Shown: piece by piece, positions 33,372 to 41,530 of the stretch
Numbering within the stretch: position 1 is the first letter of the stretch
Layout of the letters: every line of letters starts with the position of its first letter
From: CAWAPD01 sp963783865
GTDB lineage: Bacteria > Actinomycetota > Thermoleophilia > UBA2241
Assembly: GCA_963783865.1 (NCBI GenBank)
Contig: CAWAPD010000001.1
Span: 1,116,001 to 1,180,000, forward strand
Direction: 5' to 3'
Length of the DNA stretch: 64,000 nucleotides
Position numbers and translations under genes: made by a program
Notes under the pieces: model-generated
Databases searched by the model: none
What the model saw: the letters and a program-made list of their open reading frames with translations, nothing else
What the model was told of the DNA's origin: nothing

Positions 33372-33417
33372 TGTCAAGGCAGCGCAACTGTTCTCTGAAG
33401 ACATAGGATGGAGCGCG

Positions 33418-34029
33418 GTGGGAGCCAGACCCAGACGAGCAACCGGAGGCCAGACTGTGCGAAGGCGACTCGACAACGGACGGCGCGAGGAGCTGCTCGA
33501 CGGCGTCATGGACATCGTCGCCGCGCGCGGCTTCTCGGGACTCCGGACCGCCGAGCTGGCGCGCGAGCTGCACTGCTCGGAGTCGTCGCTGTACAAGATC
33601 GCGCCCAGCAAGGACAGCCTCATCGTGCTCGCCCTCAGTCGTTGGGGCGAGCTCGTCCTCGAGAGATCCGAGGCTCGCGCGCTGCGGGGCAAGACGGCCT
33701 CGGAGCGGGCGCGCCTGTACTACCTGGCCACGACGGAAGGCCTGCATCCCCTGTCGCTCGCGTTCCGCGGCGACGTCGAACGCTTCGAGTCGATCCGGGT
33801 GGCGTACCAGGTCATCTCGGACCGTTTCGTCGCCCGTTTCGTCAGTCTGCTCGACGACGCCGTGGCGGCGGGCGAGGTCAGGCCGATGAACACGCGGTTC
33901 CTCGGAGAACTGTTTCGCCAGGTCGCCCGGGCGATCCGCGACGAGCACGTCTTGAGGGCCAGCGAGCTGACCACCGAGCAGGCAGCGCTCGAGGTCGACA
34001 GCCTTATCTGGGACGGAATGCGCACCTAG
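33418..34029 (+). CDS. TetR/AcrR-family regulator
   Basis: A 203-residue regulator. The N-terminal HTH spans about residues 22-68 ('LRTAELARELHCSESSLYKI' then APSKDSL). The last helix reads SSLYKI in place of the usual LY.HF. The C-terminal ligand domain is all helical. The GTG start at 33418 has only a weak GGAG upstream; alternatives are not better. It is divergent from the rhodanese / DszB-like operon and shares an inverted repeat with it. It also lies 146 nt before an MFS transporter on the same strand, which could be a second target. Confidence 0.8.
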   Translation: MGARPRRATGGQTVRRRLDNGRREELLDGVMDIVAARGFSGLRTAELARELHCSESSLYKIAPSKDSLIVLALSRWGELVLERSEARALRGKTASERARLYYLATTEGLHPLSLAFRGDVERFESIRVAYQVISDRFVARFVSLLDDAVAAGEVRPMNTRFLGELFRQVARAIRDEHVLRASELTTEQAALEVDSLIWDGMRT

Positions 34030-34174
34030 ACCACGGGCGACCGGCGTGGCGAGACGGAGCCACGACCAGTGCGCGATTTGGCCACCATTGGCGCTGCAGT
34101 GACATAGAATGCGACGGCGGCGCGAGCGTTCGCCGACTTCGTGACGGCTGAGGGCGGGGCTACAAGGGGCAGTG

Positions 34175-35830
34175 ATGGCGGAACAGACGATTCCGGGAGG
34201 GCCGGCGCCGGGCGCCGCCGCGACCGCGGCGGCGGCCGCCGCCAGCAGCGGCTTCGTCCTGTTCCTGCTGGCGGCCGCCCAGTTCATCATGGCGCTCGAC
34301 ATGTCGGTCATGAACGTGTCGATCGCCACCGTGGCCAGCGACCTGCACACCACGGTCACCGGCATCCAGACGGCCATCACCCTGTACACGCTGGTCATGG
34401 CCTGTCTCATGATCATCGGCGGCAAGATCGGCGGCATCATCGGCCGGCGCCGCGCCTTCTCGCTCGGCTGCATCATCTACGCGTGCGGCTCGCTCACCAC
34501 CGCGCTCTCGCCCAACCTCACCGTGCTGATCATCGGCTGGTCGGTGCTCGAGGGCATCGGCGCCGCGCTGGTGATGCCGGCCATCGTCGCGCTCGTCGCC
34601 GGCAACTTCGAGCCTCAGGACCGGTCCAAGGCGTATGGCCTCATCGCCGCCGCCGCCGCGATCGCGATCGCCGTCGGGCCGATCATCGGCGGGCTGGTCA
34701 CGACCTATGCGTCGTGGCGCTACGTGTTCGTCGGCGAGGTGGTCGTGATCCTCGGCATCCTCGCCTTCGCCCGCAAAGTCGCCGATTCGCCGCCGACGAG
34801 ACGGCCGCGTCTCGACCTCGTGGGCGCCTGCATGTCGGCGGCGGGTTTGGGGCTCATGGTCTACGGTGTGCTGCGCTCGTCGGAGTGGGGCTGGGTGAAG
34901 CCCAAGCCGGGCGGCACCTCGTGGCTTGGGCTCTCTCCGACGATCTGGCTGATCATCATCGGCAGTCTCGTGCTGTGGACGTTCATCCGCTGGGAGCATC
35001 GTGAGGAACGACTCGGCAAAGAGCCGCTGGTCGAGACAGCGATGTTCGGGGTCAAGCAGCTGACCGGCGGGCTCACCACCTTCTACTTCCTGTTTCTCGT
35101 GCAGGCGGGCGTCTTCTTCATCATCCCTCTGTTCCTCTCGGTTGTGCTGGGGATGACGGCGTCGCAGACGGGCGTGCGCCTGTTGCCGCTCTCGATCGGT
35201 CTGCTCGTCGCCGCCATGGGCATCCCGAAGCGGTTCCCCAAGGCTTCGCCGCAGCGCGTGTGCCGGATCGGGCTCTTCCTGATGATCGCCGGCCTCGTGC
35301 TCCTGATGTCGGGCATCGATCTCGACGCCGGCGCCGCCGTGGTGCTGATCCCGATGCTGCTGATCGGCCTCGGCATCGGCTCGCTCGCCTCACAACTGGG
35401 CGCCGTGACCGTGGCGGCCGTGCCCGACGAGAAGAGCGCCGAGGTCGGCGGCCTGCAGAACACGGCCACGCAGCTGGGCGCGTCGTTCGGCACGGCGCTC
35501 GCCGGGTCGGTGATGATCGCCGTGCTCACCGCGTCGTTCCTCGCGGGTGTCACGAACAACCCAACGATCCCGCAGAGCGTGAAGACTCAGGCCAACACCG
35601 AGCTGGCCGCCGGCGTGCCCTTCATCTCCGATGCCGATCTCCAGAAGGCCATGCAGGACGCCGGCATGTCGGCCGAGGTCACCCAGGCGGCGGTCGACGT
35701 GAACCGGCAGGCCCGCATCGACGGCCTGGATGCAGCGCTGGCGATCCTCGCCCTGGTCGGTTGCCTGGCGCTCTTCTTCACCGGCCACATACCCAAGAAG
35801 GCGATCACGGCGCCATCGGCGCCCGTATAG
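34175..35830 (+). CDS. DHA2-type MFS transporter, copy 1
   Basis: A 551-residue drug:H+ antiporter-2 type permease with about 14 helices. The first helix contains 'FIMALDMSVMNVSIATVASD' (motif D of DHA transporters). 'GGKIGGIIGRRRAF' is motif A and 'LVMPAIVALVAGNF' starts motif C, followed by 'AIAVGPIIGGLVTTYASWRY'. A large hydrophilic insert before the last helix (about residues 455-515) is shared with the paralog at 42918. GTG 34172 and ATG 34175 are adjacent starts. Likely exports a toxic organic compound, with the upstream TetR as candidate regulator. Confidence 0.88.
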   Translation: MAEQTIPGGPAPGAAATAAAAAASSGFVLFLLAAAQFIMALDMSVMNVSIATVASDLHTTVTGIQTAITLYTLVMACLMIIGGKIGGIIGRRRAFSLGCIIYACGSLTTALSPNLTVLIIGWSVLEGIGAALVMPAIVALVAGNFEPQDRSKAYGLIAAAAAIAIAVGPIIGGLVTTYASWRYVFVGEVVVILGILAFARKVADSPPTRRPRLDLVGACMSAAGLGLMVYGVLRSSEWGWVKPKPGGTSWLGLSPTIWLIIIGSLVLWTFIRWEHREERLGKEPLVETAMFGVKQLTGGLTTFYFLFLVQAGVFFIIPLFLSVVLGMTASQTGVRLLPLSIGLLVAAMGIPKRFPKASPQRVCRIGLFLMIAGLVLLMSGIDLDAGAAVVLIPMLLIGLGIGSLASQLGAVTVAAVPDEKSAEVGGLQNTATQLGASFGTALAGSVMIAVLTASFLAGVTNNPTIPQSVKTQANTELAAGVPFISDADLQKAMQDAGMSAEVTQAAVDVNRQARIDGLDAALAILALVGCLALFFTGHIPKKAITAPSAPV

Positions 35831-35914
35831 ACCTATCCACGGCCGACCCGTCAGGGGAGGACGTTCGGGTACGACAAGGGCAGCGAAGCTGCCAACGACC
35901 AACGGAGGTATTGC

Positions 35915-36283
35915 ATGACGTTCAACGGTGGGTTCATCTGGTCGATGATCTGGATCTTCTTCATGCTGATGTTCATCTGGATGTTCATCGCCGTCTTCGG
36001 CGACATCTTCCGGCGCAACGACATCCACGGCGGGACCAAGGCCCTGTGGATCATCTTCATCATCATCCTGCCGTTCCTCGGCATCCTGATCTACATCATC
36101 GCCCGGCCCAAGATGACCGAGCAGGACAAGGAAGACCTGCAGAAGGCGCAGGAAGCCCAGCGTCGCATGCAGGGCTACTCGGCCGCCGACGAGGTCGAGA
36201 AGCTCAAGAAGCTCCACGACTCCGGCGCTCTCACGGACGCGGAGTTCGAGGCGCAGAAGAAGGCGGCGCTCACGGCGGTCTGA
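35915..36283 (+). CDS. PLDc_N / SHOCT small membrane protein
   Basis: A 122-residue protein. Two N-terminal helices ('MIWIFFMLMFIWMFIAVFGD' and 'ALWIIFIIILPFLGILIYII') carry the PLDc_N-type pattern ending 'ARPK'. A charged linker follows, then a C-terminal SHOCT domain ('EVEKLKKLHDSGALTDAEFE'). ATG 35915 follows CGGAGGTATTGC. Similar proteins are common next to stress genes in Actinomycetota. It ends 41 nt before a strong terminator. Confidence 0.8.
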   Translation: MTFNGGFIWSMIWIFFMLMFIWMFIAVFGDIFRRNDIHGGTKALWIIFIIILPFLGILIYIIARPKMTEQDKEDLQKAQEAQRRMQGYSAADEVEKLKKLHDSGALTDAEFEAQKKAALTAV

Positions 36284-36323
36284 GGCGGGATCGCAGCAGA
36301 CACGCGCCTAGGACAGCGTGAAA

Positions 36324-36360
36324 GAAGAGGGCGGGGTGGCAGAGCCACCCCGCCCTCTTC
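36324..36360. terminator. Bidirectional hairpin terminator
   Basis: GAAGAGGGCGGGGTGGC-AGA-GCCACCCCGCCCTCTTC, a 17-bp perfect stem between convergent genes at 36283 and 36416. Confidence 0.85.
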
Positions 36361-36415
36361 GTCCTCACGGGGTTCGTCTCCACGGGACCGGTCGCGGCCC
36401 CGGTCGGCGTGAGCC

Positions 36416-36928
36416 TCAGGCCTCCTGCTTCTTCTGCTCGGCGAGCGCGTCCTTGAGCTCCTTGGCGGTCTGCTTGTCGGCCTCCTTGACCGCCTTCTTG
36501 TCGGCCTTGGCGAGCTCCTTCTCGACGGCGGCGACCCAGACCTCCTCGAAGACCGCGACGACGCCAGACGTGCCGGGCGGGATCGTCCCTTCGAGATCCT
36601 TCTCGAGGCCCTTCTCCTGATGGTGCTTGGTGAGCTTGCCGATCACGCCGCCGATCAGGCCGCCGACGACCATCGCGCCGAGGAGAGGAGGCGCGAACAA
36701 GCCGAGCACGAGACCGCCGGCCACGCCGATGGTGGAGCCCTTGAAGACGTCGTGGTCGCCGCTCTCCTTCACGTGCATCGTGCCGTCGGCGTCGCGGGCG
36801 ACGAGGATCGCGCCGTCGATCATGATGACGCCCTCTCGCTGGGCTTTCTTGAGGGCGTCGAAGTCCGTCTTCGCTGCCGTCGGGTCGTTGTAGCCCGCGA
36901 TATAGATATCGAGCGGTACGTCGTTCAT
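36416..36928 (-). CDS. DUF1269-family protein, copy 2
   Basis: A 170-residue DUF1269 protein beginning MNDVPLDIYIAGYNDPTAAK. Landmarks are 'DGAILVARDADGTMHVKESG', a glycine zipper 'GSTIGVAGGLVLGLFAPPLL' with 'GAMVVGGLIGGVIGKLTKHH', and a Lys/Ala-rich coiled-coil tail. It is roughly 85-90% identical by eye to the copy at 41531-42043, and more distant from 244-777. ATG 36928 has GGAGGAGAGACG upstream. A longer open frame to 37171 lacks a start site and is not used. It is divergent from the GAP gene at 37198 across 269 nt in which I see nothing else. Confidence 0.8.
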   Translation of the reverse strand: MNDVPLDIYIAGYNDPTAAKTDFDALKKAQREGVIMIDGAILVARDADGTMHVKESGDHDVFKGSTIGVAGGLVLGLFAPPLLGAMVVGGLIGGVIGKLTKHHQEKGLEKDLEGTIPPGTSGVVAVFEEVWVAAVEKELAKADKKAVKEADKQTAKELKDALAEQKKQEA

Positions 36929-37197
36929 CGTCTCTCCTCCGTGCGGTTTGGCTGGTGCCCGGCGTTTTCGCCGCGGCGATTGGTACCCCAACGTATCATC
37001 CGGGAAACGGTGCGGGAGGGCTCGGCCCAGCCGGGGCACGGTCGCGTGATGCTGTGCCGCAGCTCGGCGATACCCTGAGTCTTGCCGGGCGTGAACGTCT
37101 CGAGGCCTCACCGTCCCCGTCGCACGGATGTGTGAGATGCTGCACCAGGGCGAGGAGCCTGCCGACATCATGGATCAGTGCCGCGAGGGGGAAGACG

Positions 37198-37869
37198 ATG
37201 CTCCAGGCGTTTGGTGAGAACCTGCCGCTGGCGATCGGTATCGCGATCAGCCCGGTGCCGATCATCGCCGTCATCCTGATACTGATGACGCCCAAGGCAC
37301 GCGCCAACGGACCGGCCTTTCTCGGCGGCTGGCTGCTCGGCCTCGCCGTCGTCGGGGCGATCGTCCTGGTCGTGGTCGGATCGGTGGGGGTCGCCACGTC
37401 GAGCGGCGAGTCGAAGACCGTCGCCGCGATCAAGCTCGTGCTCGGCCTGCTGCTCCTGTTCCTGGCCTGGCGTCAATGGCACGGCCGGCCGAAGCCGGGC
37501 GAAGAGGCGGCCATGCCGAAGTGGATGAAGGCCCTCGACTCCTTCACGCCGGGCCGCTCCGTCGCCGTCGGGGCGCTCCTTGCGGGGGTCAATCCAAAGA
37601 ACCTTATCCTCGATGCGGCCATGGCAGCCGGCGTGGCCGAGACCGGCTTGCCCGGGCCACAGCAGGCACTCGTCATGCTGGGGCTGATCGTCGTGGCGAG
37701 CCTGGGGCTGATCGTCCCGGTAGCCGCGTTCTTCCTGTATGGGGAGCGGGCGCGCGGCCTGCTGGACGAGTGGAAGACGTGGCTCGCCGGCAACAACGCC
37801 ACCGTGATGGCGGTCCTGTTCCTCGTCTTCGGCGTCACGCTGGTCGGCAAGGGGATCGCCGGACTGTGA
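37198..37869 (+). CDS. GAP-family (Sap-like) membrane protein
   Basis: A 223-residue protein with six helices. It starts MLQAFGENLPLAIGIAISPV and carries 'ILMTPKARANGPAFLGGWLL' and 'GALLAGVNPKNLILDAAMAA', the NPKN block being the family hallmark. ATG 37198 follows GAGGGGGAAGACG; the frame is open further upstream without a start signal. Annotated homologs are called sulfolipid-1-addressing protein after the mycobacterial member, but that function should not be assumed. A DedA-type gene follows after 4 nt, so the two probably form an operon. Confidence 0.8.
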   Translation: MLQAFGENLPLAIGIAISPVPIIAVILILMTPKARANGPAFLGGWLLGLAVVGAIVLVVVGSVGVATSSGESKTVAAIKLVLGLLLLFLAWRQWHGRPKPGEEAAMPKWMKALDSFTPGRSVAVGALLAGVNPKNLILDAAMAAGVAETGLPGPQQALVMLGLIVVASLGLIVPVAAFFLYGERARGLLDEWKTWLAGNNATVMAVLFLVFGVTLVGKGIAGL

Positions 37870-37873
37870 CGCG

Positions 37874-38509
37874 ATGAGTGCTTCCTTCGCCGCGGGGCTG
37901 TTCGGCGATCCTCAGCAGCTCGTCAGCCAGTGGGGGTACTTCATCGTCTTCGTGCTGGTCCTGGCACAGTGTAGCGGCGTGCCGCTGCCGGCGGTGGCGG
38001 TGCTGCTCGCCGCCGAGGCGGCCGCTCGGCGCGGCACGTTGACCCTCAGCTACGTGATCGTCGTCGGCAGCGCGGCGGCGGTCATGGGGAGCACGATCGG
38101 CTACGTCCTCGGCCGCCTCGGCGGTCGCGACCTGATGCTCCGCCTCGCCCGCCGGTTCCACGCGAGCGAGACCAGGGTGGATGCCCTCGAGCAGTTCTTC
38201 AAGCGCCACGGCGGCAAGACGATCTTCATCGGACGCTGGGTGATCTTCGTGCGGCTCTGGGGGTCGATCGCCGCGGGGGCCGCCCGCATGCCGGTCCCCG
38301 AGTTCATGTTCTACAACGTGACCGGCGGGATCCTGTGGGTCGCCAGCCTGGGCGTCCTGGCGTGGGTCGCCGGCAGCCTCGCCCGGGGGATCGCCGACTG
38401 GCTCGACATCGGCGCCTGGATACTGCTGCCGGTGATCGTCGCCGGCTTCGTGGTCGCGGCGAGGCGCCGCCGCCGCGCCCGGTCGGGGAGCCTGCACGGC
38501 CAGGCCTGA
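37874..38509 (+). CDS. DedA-family (VTT domain) membrane protein
   Basis: A 211-residue membrane protein with the DedA/SNARE-associated fold: 'VPLPAVAVLLAAEAAARRGT', 'GSTIGYVLGRLGGRDLMLRL', 'HGGKTIFIGRWVIFVRLWGS' and 'AGAARMPVPEFMFYNVTGGI'. The G-x(3)-G-Y..GR and R-F/W..R-x(3) residues of the family are kept. DedA-family proteins are implicated in lipid-carrier recycling and proton-coupled membrane homeostasis. Start 4 nt after the GAP gene's stop. Confidence 0.85.
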   Translation: MSASFAAGLFGDPQQLVSQWGYFIVFVLVLAQCSGVPLPAVAVLLAAEAAARRGTLTLSYVIVVGSAAAVMGSTIGYVLGRLGGRDLMLRLARRFHASETRVDALEQFFKRHGGKTIFIGRWVIFVRLWGSIAAGAARMPVPEFMFYNVTGGILWVASLGVLAWVAGSLARGIADWLDIGAWILLPVIVAGFVVAARRRRRARSGSLHGQA

Positions 38510-38717
38510 CGCGCCGGCGGGTCGGCTGTCGGGCTCGACGGTCGTGCGCCGCAGGTGACCGGGGACGCGGCTTATCCCTTCGTTCCGCAGCGCTCGCCGT
38601 TCGCATTCCCGTTCGCATATAGTTGATACATCGCGCTGCCGGGGTAGAGAAGACGCGCAACGCGAGCCGGCGAGAACTCATGCGGCCGGGGGCCGGGCCG
38701 CTGCCCAAGGAGGGGAC

Positions 38718-39338
38718 ATGGTCAAACGCCAAACGGATGCGGCGAAGGGCGGCGCGCGCGCGGCGCGCAAGCCCCGTGCGACGTCAGCGCGTCCGCGCCG
38801 CGCGGCCCCGCCGCCGGTCCCACCCGAGTCGCCCGTCCGCATCGGCGTGATCAGCGACACCCATGGCTACATGGACCCGGTCGTGCTCGAGATCTTCGCC
38901 GGCGTGATCCACATCATCCACGCCGGCGACATCGTGGATCCGGGGATCCTCGAGGCGCTCGAGAGCGTGGCCCCCGTCACGGCCGTCTCGGGCAACATCG
39001 ACGGGCCCGAGCTCGTCGAGCGGCTGCCGCGCGAGGTCGCGGGCGAGATCGGCGGCGTGCGGTTCGTCGTCGGCCACAAGCGCCGTCGACTGATGAAGCG
39101 CCTGGCCGCCGGCAAGATCGTGCTCGACCCGCCGGGACGGCCAGACGTGGTGATCTTCGGGCACGAACACGTGCCCTCGGCGATGTGGATCGACGGCACG
39201 CTGATGCTCAATCCCGGTACGGCGAGCTCTCCCGAAGAAGAGGACGACGGCCCGACGGTCGCCATCCTCGACCTGGCGCCGACCGGCCTGGCCGTGCGCT
39301 TCGTCCCGCTCGCGCGCCGGCAGGGTAACGAGGCCTAG
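38718..39338 (+). CDS. YfcE/MJ0936-type metallophosphoesterase, copy 2
   Basis: A 206-residue protein. A basic Ala/Arg/Pro-rich lead of about 40 residues precedes the calcineurin-like domain: 'GVISDTHGYMDPVVLEIFAG', 'IIHAGDIVD', 'VSGNID', 'VVGHKRRRLMKRLAAGK', 'FGHEHVPSAM'. All metal ligands are present. ATG 38718 follows AAGGAGGGGAC, so the basic lead is genuinely translated here. This supports similar N-terminal extensions in the paralogs at 8496 and 44829. It ends convergently with the antiporter gene; the two stops overlap in CTAG. Confidence 0.85.
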   Translation: MVKRQTDAAKGGARAARKPRATSARPRRAAPPPVPPESPVRIGVISDTHGYMDPVVLEIFAGVIHIIHAGDIVDPGILEALESVAPVTAVSGNIDGPELVERLPREVAGEIGGVRFVVGHKRRRLMKRLAAGKIVLDPPGRPDVVIFGHEHVPSAMWIDGTLMLNPGTASSPEEEDDGPTVAILDLAPTGLAVRFVPLARRQGNEA

Positions 39339-40606
39339 GCGGCGCGTCGCCTCGCGCGGCGCACCCTGGGTTCCGGCGTCGGTCTCGCTTCCTCCGCCTG
39401 CGGCCGGAGGGCGGTGTGCGCCGCATACCAGGCGTGGTACCTGGCCACCAGCGGCGCAGACGAGAGCCCGTGCGCGATCACGCTCAGCGCGACGGTGCAC
39501 GTGACGCAGGTCACGAGCAGGTCGCCGTCGGGCACGGTCTTCTCGAGCGTCAGCAGGGCGAAGACGATCGATGCCAGCCCGCGCGGCCCGAACCAGCCGA
39601 GGAACTCGAGGGTCGGCCTTCGCGCGCCGGCGCCGAGCATGGCGAGCGCGACCGGCGCCATGCGCACGAGCGTCAGGCTCAGCAGCGCGTACAGCAGGAT
39701 GTGCCAGGTGACGTCGCCCAGCATCGGCCCGACGGCCATGGCCCCGAACCCGATCCAGACGGCGGCCGCCAACAGGTCGCCGGCGTCCTCGGTGAAGACG
39801 GTGAACGGCAGGCTGCGCACGCCGGCCACCCGTCCGAAGGTCATGCCGCCGACGAAGGCGGCGATGAACCCGCTGCCGCCGAGCCGCACGGCGCCCGCGT
39901 AGGCCGCGATCGCGGTCGCGAAGGTCAGCGCCTGCCCCCATGGGCCCTCGATCCAGCCGTGCCGGTCGGCAACGCGAGCGAGCCACCCGCCGATCAGCGC
40001 CGCGGCGATGCCCGCGACGAGGCCCCAGCCGATCTGGTCGACCGCCTCATGGACCACGGCCGACAGCGGGCCGGTGCGCAGCTCGGCGTTGCAGACGTCG
40101 ACGAACACCAGGAAGAAGGGCACGGCGAGGCCGTCGTTGAGGCCGCTTTCGACGTTGAGGGCCTGGCGGACCCGCGCCGGCACACCCTCGTCGGTGACCA
40201 CGCGCTGCCCGAGCGCGGCGTCGGTCGGCGACAGCATGATGGCGAGCAACGCGACCGAGGCGAAGGCGATCCCGGGGAAGATGACCAGCCCGGCGAGCGT
40301 GCCCACGACCATCGTGAGCGGCAGGCCGATGAGCAGCAGCCGCCCCGGCCAGGCGAGGTGGGCCCGCAGCGACCGCAGGTCGATGCGGGCGGCGTCGCCG
40401 AACAACACGAGCGCCAGCGCGATCTCCGCCACGCGTTCGGCCGTAGCGCTCTCGATCGGCACGTCCACCCAACCGAGGACCGAAGGTCCGACGAGGACAC
40501 CGGAGACCATGAGGAACAGCGCCGCCGTGACGCCGCGCCGGTCCAGCGGTCTCGAGAAGGCGCCGTAGGCGACGAGAAGGGCGGAGATGACGATGAGCGC
40601 GAGCAC
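39335..40606 (-). CDS. CPA1-type cation/proton antiporter
   Basis: A 423-residue membrane protein with about 12 helices. Motifs are 'LVLFGDAARIDLRSLRAHLA', 'LLAIMLSPTDAALGQRVVTD' and 'VRQALNVESGLNDGLAVPFF', where the ND pair is the ion-binding site of Na+/H+ exchangers of this class. The C-terminal 'FGPRGLASIVFALLTLEKTV' also fits. The GTG start at 40606 lies 3 nt after the stop of the upstream gene (40610), so both are cotranscribed. The cytoplasmic tail is short and Arg-rich. Likely role: Na+(or K+)/H+ exchange for pH and ion homeostasis. Confidence 0.88.
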   Translation of the reverse strand: MLALIVISALLVAYGAFSRPLDRRGVTAALFLMVSGVLVGPSVLGWVDVPIESATAERVAEIALALVLFGDAARIDLRSLRAHLAWPGRLLLIGLPLTMVVGTLAGLVIFPGIAFASVALLAIMLSPTDAALGQRVVTDEGVPARVRQALNVESGLNDGLAVPFFLVFVDVCNAELRTGPLSAVVHEAVDQIGWGLVAGIAAALIGGWLARVADRHGWIEGPWGQALTFATAIAAYAGAVRLGGSGFIAAFVGGMTFGRVAGVRSLPFTVFTEDAGDLLAAAVWIGFGAMAVGPMLGDVTWHILLYALLSLTLVRMAPVALAMLGAGARRPTLEFLGWFGPRGLASIVFALLTLEKTVPDGDLLVTCVTCTVALSVIAHGLSSAPLVARYHAWYAAHTALRPQAEEARPTPEPRVRRARRRAA

Positions 40607-40609
40607 GCG

Positions 40610-41071
40610 TCAGGGGCGCCGCTCGCGCCGGCGCGAGCGGCGCCGGACGCCGGCCACCGAAGCCGCCGATAGCGGACGTCCGATCGGGTCGATGAACAGC
40701 GTGCAGCTGCGCGAGTGATCGGGCACGGTGCCCTCGAGCACGGCGATCCGGTACGTGATGGCGTCGCCCTCGAGGGCGGGATCCTGCAGCACGAAGATGG
40801 CGTCCTCGAGCAGCTCGGCATCGTCGTCGAGGAACGACAGCACGGCGTTGGGCGGGTCCTGGGCGAAGCTGTCTTCGCCTTCGGCCCACAGCTCGACGAA
40901 CTGCCTCGTGCTCAGGTGTCCGGCGACGTGCTCCGGCCGGTCCGAGAAGAACAACGTGGCGGGCGAGAGGCCGTGCAGCGTCATCCTCTCGCCGTCGAAG
41001 GTCATCTCGTGGGCCGACTGCACGAACATCGCGGCCATCTCTTCGAGCTGCTTCTCGATGTCGTCGGTCAT
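40610..41071 (-). CDS. Uncharacterised conserved protein, paralog 2
   Basis: A 153-residue paralog of 26181-26639, sharing 'MTLHGLSPATLFFSDRPEHV', 'GHLSTRQFVELWAEGEDSFA', 'DPPNAVLSF', 'SCTLFIDPIGRPLSAASVAG' and an Arg-rich end. ATG 41071 follows GAGGAGGCGATCCCG. The family is unknown to me; conservation of the FFSDRP and DPPNAVLSF blocks suggests a defined pocket. Cotranscribed with the antiporter 3 nt downstream. Confidence 0.75.
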   Translation of the reverse strand: MTDDIEKQLEEMAAMFVQSAHEMTFDGERMTLHGLSPATLFFSDRPEHVAGHLSTRQFVELWAEGEDSFAQDPPNAVLSFLDDDAELLEDAIFVLQDPALEGDAITYRIAVLEGTVPDHSRSCTLFIDPIGRPLSAASVAGVRRRSRRRERRP

Positions 41072-41144
41072 CGGGATCGCCTCCTCGTCCTCCGTCGGTC
41101 GGCCGTGGCGCAGCGTTGCGACGGCATCGGACCGCTGCACCGAA

Positions 41145-41445
41145 GACACAATACCGCGCAATCGGCCTCAGGAAGTTCCATGCCGTCGATCACCGGCCTC
41201 GACGCGATCGTGCTTCCGGTCATCGCCTTCGCAATGCTCGGTCGTCGGGCCACCTCGTGGTCAGCGCCGACTCCGCGCTGGCGGCGATCACGGCGGCCGG
41301 CTTGGCGAGCATGGCGGCCGTGGGGTCACCGCAGACGCCGCCAGGTTCGACGCACCGTCAGACGTTCGCTTCCGGCGAGCGCCGCTTCCTCCCGTCGGCC
41401 GTGCTCGACGAAGTGGGCTTCATCGGGCGGCGCACGACTGCGAGA
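41145..41445 (+). pseudogene. SulP-family sulfate permease remnant
   Basis: No intact gene, but fragments in different frames match the N-terminal part of SulP anion transporters: 'YRAIGLRKF' (compare PQALGYAKI), 'MPSITGLDAIVLPVIAFAML', then in another frame 'HLVVSADSALAAITAAGLAS' and 'MAAVGSPQ', and finally 'RFLPSAVLDEVGFIG' (compare DFLSRTVLVGFLTG). Everything after the third helix is missing and the region ends at a degenerate hairpin. Unlike the error-rich patch near 30 kb, conserved residues here are also substituted, so true decay is likely. It fills the 459-nt gap between 41072 and 41530. Confidence 0.6.
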
Positions 41446-41448
41446 GCC

Positions 41449-41493
41449 GCCCCGCCTGCTCGCCCTCTCTCAGGTGGGCAAGCAAGGCGGGGC
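41449..41493. terminator. Imperfect hairpin terminator
   Basis: GCCCCGCCTGCT...AGCAAGGCGGGGC, a stem with one or two bulges, 38 nt past the stop of the DUF1269 gene at 41531. Confidence 0.5.
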
Positions 41494-41530
41494 GAGGCTC
41501 CAGGAGTCGCGCTGCCGGGCTGAACGCCCC

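Noticed and set aside
37198..37869. Sulfolipid export function for the GAP-family proteins
   Set aside because: The name derives from one mycobacterial homolog. No sulfolipid biosynthesis genes are visible, so the sulfur theme cannot be extended to these genes.
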